Assembly: GCA_963708545.1 (NCBI GenBank)
Contig: CAVPUD010000042.1
Span: forward strand, 1 to 7,871
DNA from: Extensimonas sp963708545
GTDB taxonomy: Bacteria; Pseudomonadota; Gammaproteobacteria; Burkholderiales; Burkholderiaceae_C
Length of the DNA: 7,871 bases
Reading direction: 5' to 3'
Of the stretch, positions 7,001 to 7,871 are shown piece after piece (within the stretch, counting starts at the first letter, position 1; each line of letters starts with the position of its first letter). A program made the translations under genes and the position numbers. Below the pieces are notes generated by a model. The model did not search any database. It worked only from the letters and a program-made list of their open reading frames with translations, and was not told where the DNA came from.

Positions 7001-7399
7001 TCAGGCGCCTGCGAGGACAGCATGTTTTTGCTTGTAGTCTTCCACCGCGGCCTTGATCGCGTCTTCGGCCAGGATGGAGCAGTGGATCTTCACAGGCGGC
7101 AGGGCCAGCTCTTCGGCGATCTGGCTGTTTTTGATCGTCGTGGCCTCGTCCAGCGTCTTACCCTTGACCCATTCGGTCACGAGCGAGGACGAGGCGATGG
7201 CCGAGCCGCAGCCGTAGGTCTTGAAGCGCGCGTCTTCGATCACGCCGGTCTGCGGATTGACCTTGATCTGCAGCTTCATGACGTCGCCACATGCAGGCGC
7301 GCCGACCATGCCCGTGCCCACGGTGTCGTCGCCCTTGTCGAACGAGCCCACGTTGCGCGGGTTTTCATAGTGGTCAACCACTTTTTGCGAATAAGCCAT
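7001..7399 (-). CDS. iscU: Iron-sulfur cluster scaffold protein IscU
   Basis: IscU is the scaffold on which IscS sulfur, iron and Fdx electrons are combined into a [2Fe-2S] cluster. It has 132 residues. The conserved ligands are all present: Cys37 and Asp39 in GAPACGDVM (33-41), Cys64 in TYGCGSA (61-67), and His106-Cys107 in KIHCSIL (104-110). The HscA recognition motif LPPVK is at 100-104, matching the hscA gene downstream. The numbering after Cys37 is one higher than in E. coli. The start has a perfect AGGAGG (7412-7407) at seven bases, the best ribosome binding site in the window, consistent with a scaffold made in quantity. It lies 33 bases after iscS and one base before iscA. Confidence 0.97.
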   Translation of the reverse strand: MAYSQKVVDHYENPRNVGSFDKGDDTVGTGMVGAPACGDVMKLQIKVNPQTGVIEDARFKTYGCGSAIASSSLVTEWVKGKTLDEATTIKNSQIAEELALPPVKIHCSILAEDAIKAAVEDYKQKHAVLAGA

Positions 7400-7432
7400 G
7401 GTGAAACCTCCTTTTCTGAATATGCGAATACG

Positions 7433-7871
7433 TCAGTGTGCGGCCCATTGGATGGTGTTGAGGTCTATGCCCTCTTGGTACATCTCCCACAAGGGGCTGA
7501 GCTCGCGCAGGCGGGCCACGTTCTCGCGAATGGCCTGCACGGCGGTGTCGATCTCGGCTTCGGTGGTGAAGCGCCCCATGCTCAAGCGCAGGCTGCTGTG
7601 TGCGAGCTCGTCGCTGCGGCCCAGTGCGCGCAGCACGTAGCTGGGCTCCAGGCTCGCCGAGGTGCAGGCCGAACCCGAGGACACGGCCAGGTTTTTGATG
7701 CCCATGATCAGCGACTCACCCTCGACGAAGTTGAAGCTGATGTTCAGGTTGTGCGGCACGCGCTGGCGCAGGTCACCGTTGACGAACGCCTGCTCGATCT
7801 GAAGCAGGCCGTCGAGCAGGCGCTTTTGCAGCGCGCGCGCCTTGGCCAGGTCTTGCGCCATTTCGGCGCGC
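7433..7871 (-). CDS. iscS: Cysteine desulfurase IscS (5' part outside window)
   Basis: IscS is a PLP enzyme that turns cysteine into alanine and holds the sulfur as a persulfide for IscU and other acceptors such as tRNA thiolation factors. Only the C-terminal 145 or so residues are in the window. They contain SFNFVEGESLIMG, then the active-site loop SSGSACTSASLEPSYVLRALG, whose Cys forms the persulfide. DELAHSSLRLSMGRFTTE follows, then the end SPLWEMY...LNTIQWAAH, closely like the E. coli C-terminus that docks IscU. The frame continues in from the window edge with Arg-Ala-Glu before the first visible Met at 7861, so that Met is internal. The loop type (SSGSACTS) marks IscS rather than SufS. 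iscR, usually upstream, is outside the window. Confidence 0.97.
   Translation of the reverse strand, partial: RAEMAQDLAKARALQKRLLDGLLQIEQAFVNGDLRQRVPHNLNISFNFVEGESLIMGIKNLAVSSGSACTSASLEPSYVLRALGRSDELAHSSLRLSMGRFTTEAEIDTAVQAIRENVARLRELSPLWEMYQEGIDLNTIQWAAH

Noticed and set aside
7000..7023. Upstream ATG for iscA inside iscU
   Set aside because: The extra eight residues are absent from IscA proteins, and the downstream ATG gives the exact 107-residue family length.

Overview
The window reads as chromosome from a high-GC betaproteobacterium, most likely Burkholderiales and Comamonadaceae-like. This rests on the character of the Isc and DnaQ proteins, strong G/C bias at third codon positions, and a tRNA-Val(CAC). 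The family-level placement is inference. Every supported gene is on the minus strand, so transcription runs from high to low coordinates.

Right part (7871 to 3745): the housekeeping iron-sulfur cluster assembly locus, in the order iscS (3' part only), iscU, iscA, hscB, hscA, fdx. IscS supplies sulfur, IscU is the scaffold, IscA is an A-type carrier, HscB and HscA are the co-chaperone/chaperone pair that releases the cluster from IscU, and Fdx supplies electrons. Two terminator-like hairpins divide the locus. A strong one lies between iscA and hscB and ends just before the hscB start codon. A weaker one overlaps the hscB stop codon and precedes hscA. Both chaperone genes lack a good Shine-Dalgarno sequence, whereas iscU has a perfect one. 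This suggests graded expression along the operon.

Middle part (3728 to 2638): dnaQ, the proofreading subunit of DNA polymerase III, follows fdx after 16 bases, where E. coli has iscX. Two identical tRNA-Val(CAC) genes with encoded CCA follow, 100 bases apart. A clear intrinsic terminator closes this block.

Left part (2515 to 1): rmlB, rmlA and rmlC (3' end cut off by the window edge) are tightly packed, with 4-base and 1-base overlaps. They encode three of the four enzymes that convert glucose-1-phosphate to dTDP-L-rhamnose for surface polysaccharide. rmlD is not in the window. Base composition drops sharply around the rmlA/rmlC junction (about 44% GC over 421-600, against about 70% or more in samples elsewhere), which suggests mosaic ancestry.

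I see no mobile element, CRISPR array, toxin system or recognisably new defence system. The most interesting signals are regulatory: the two intra-operon hairpins in the isc locus.
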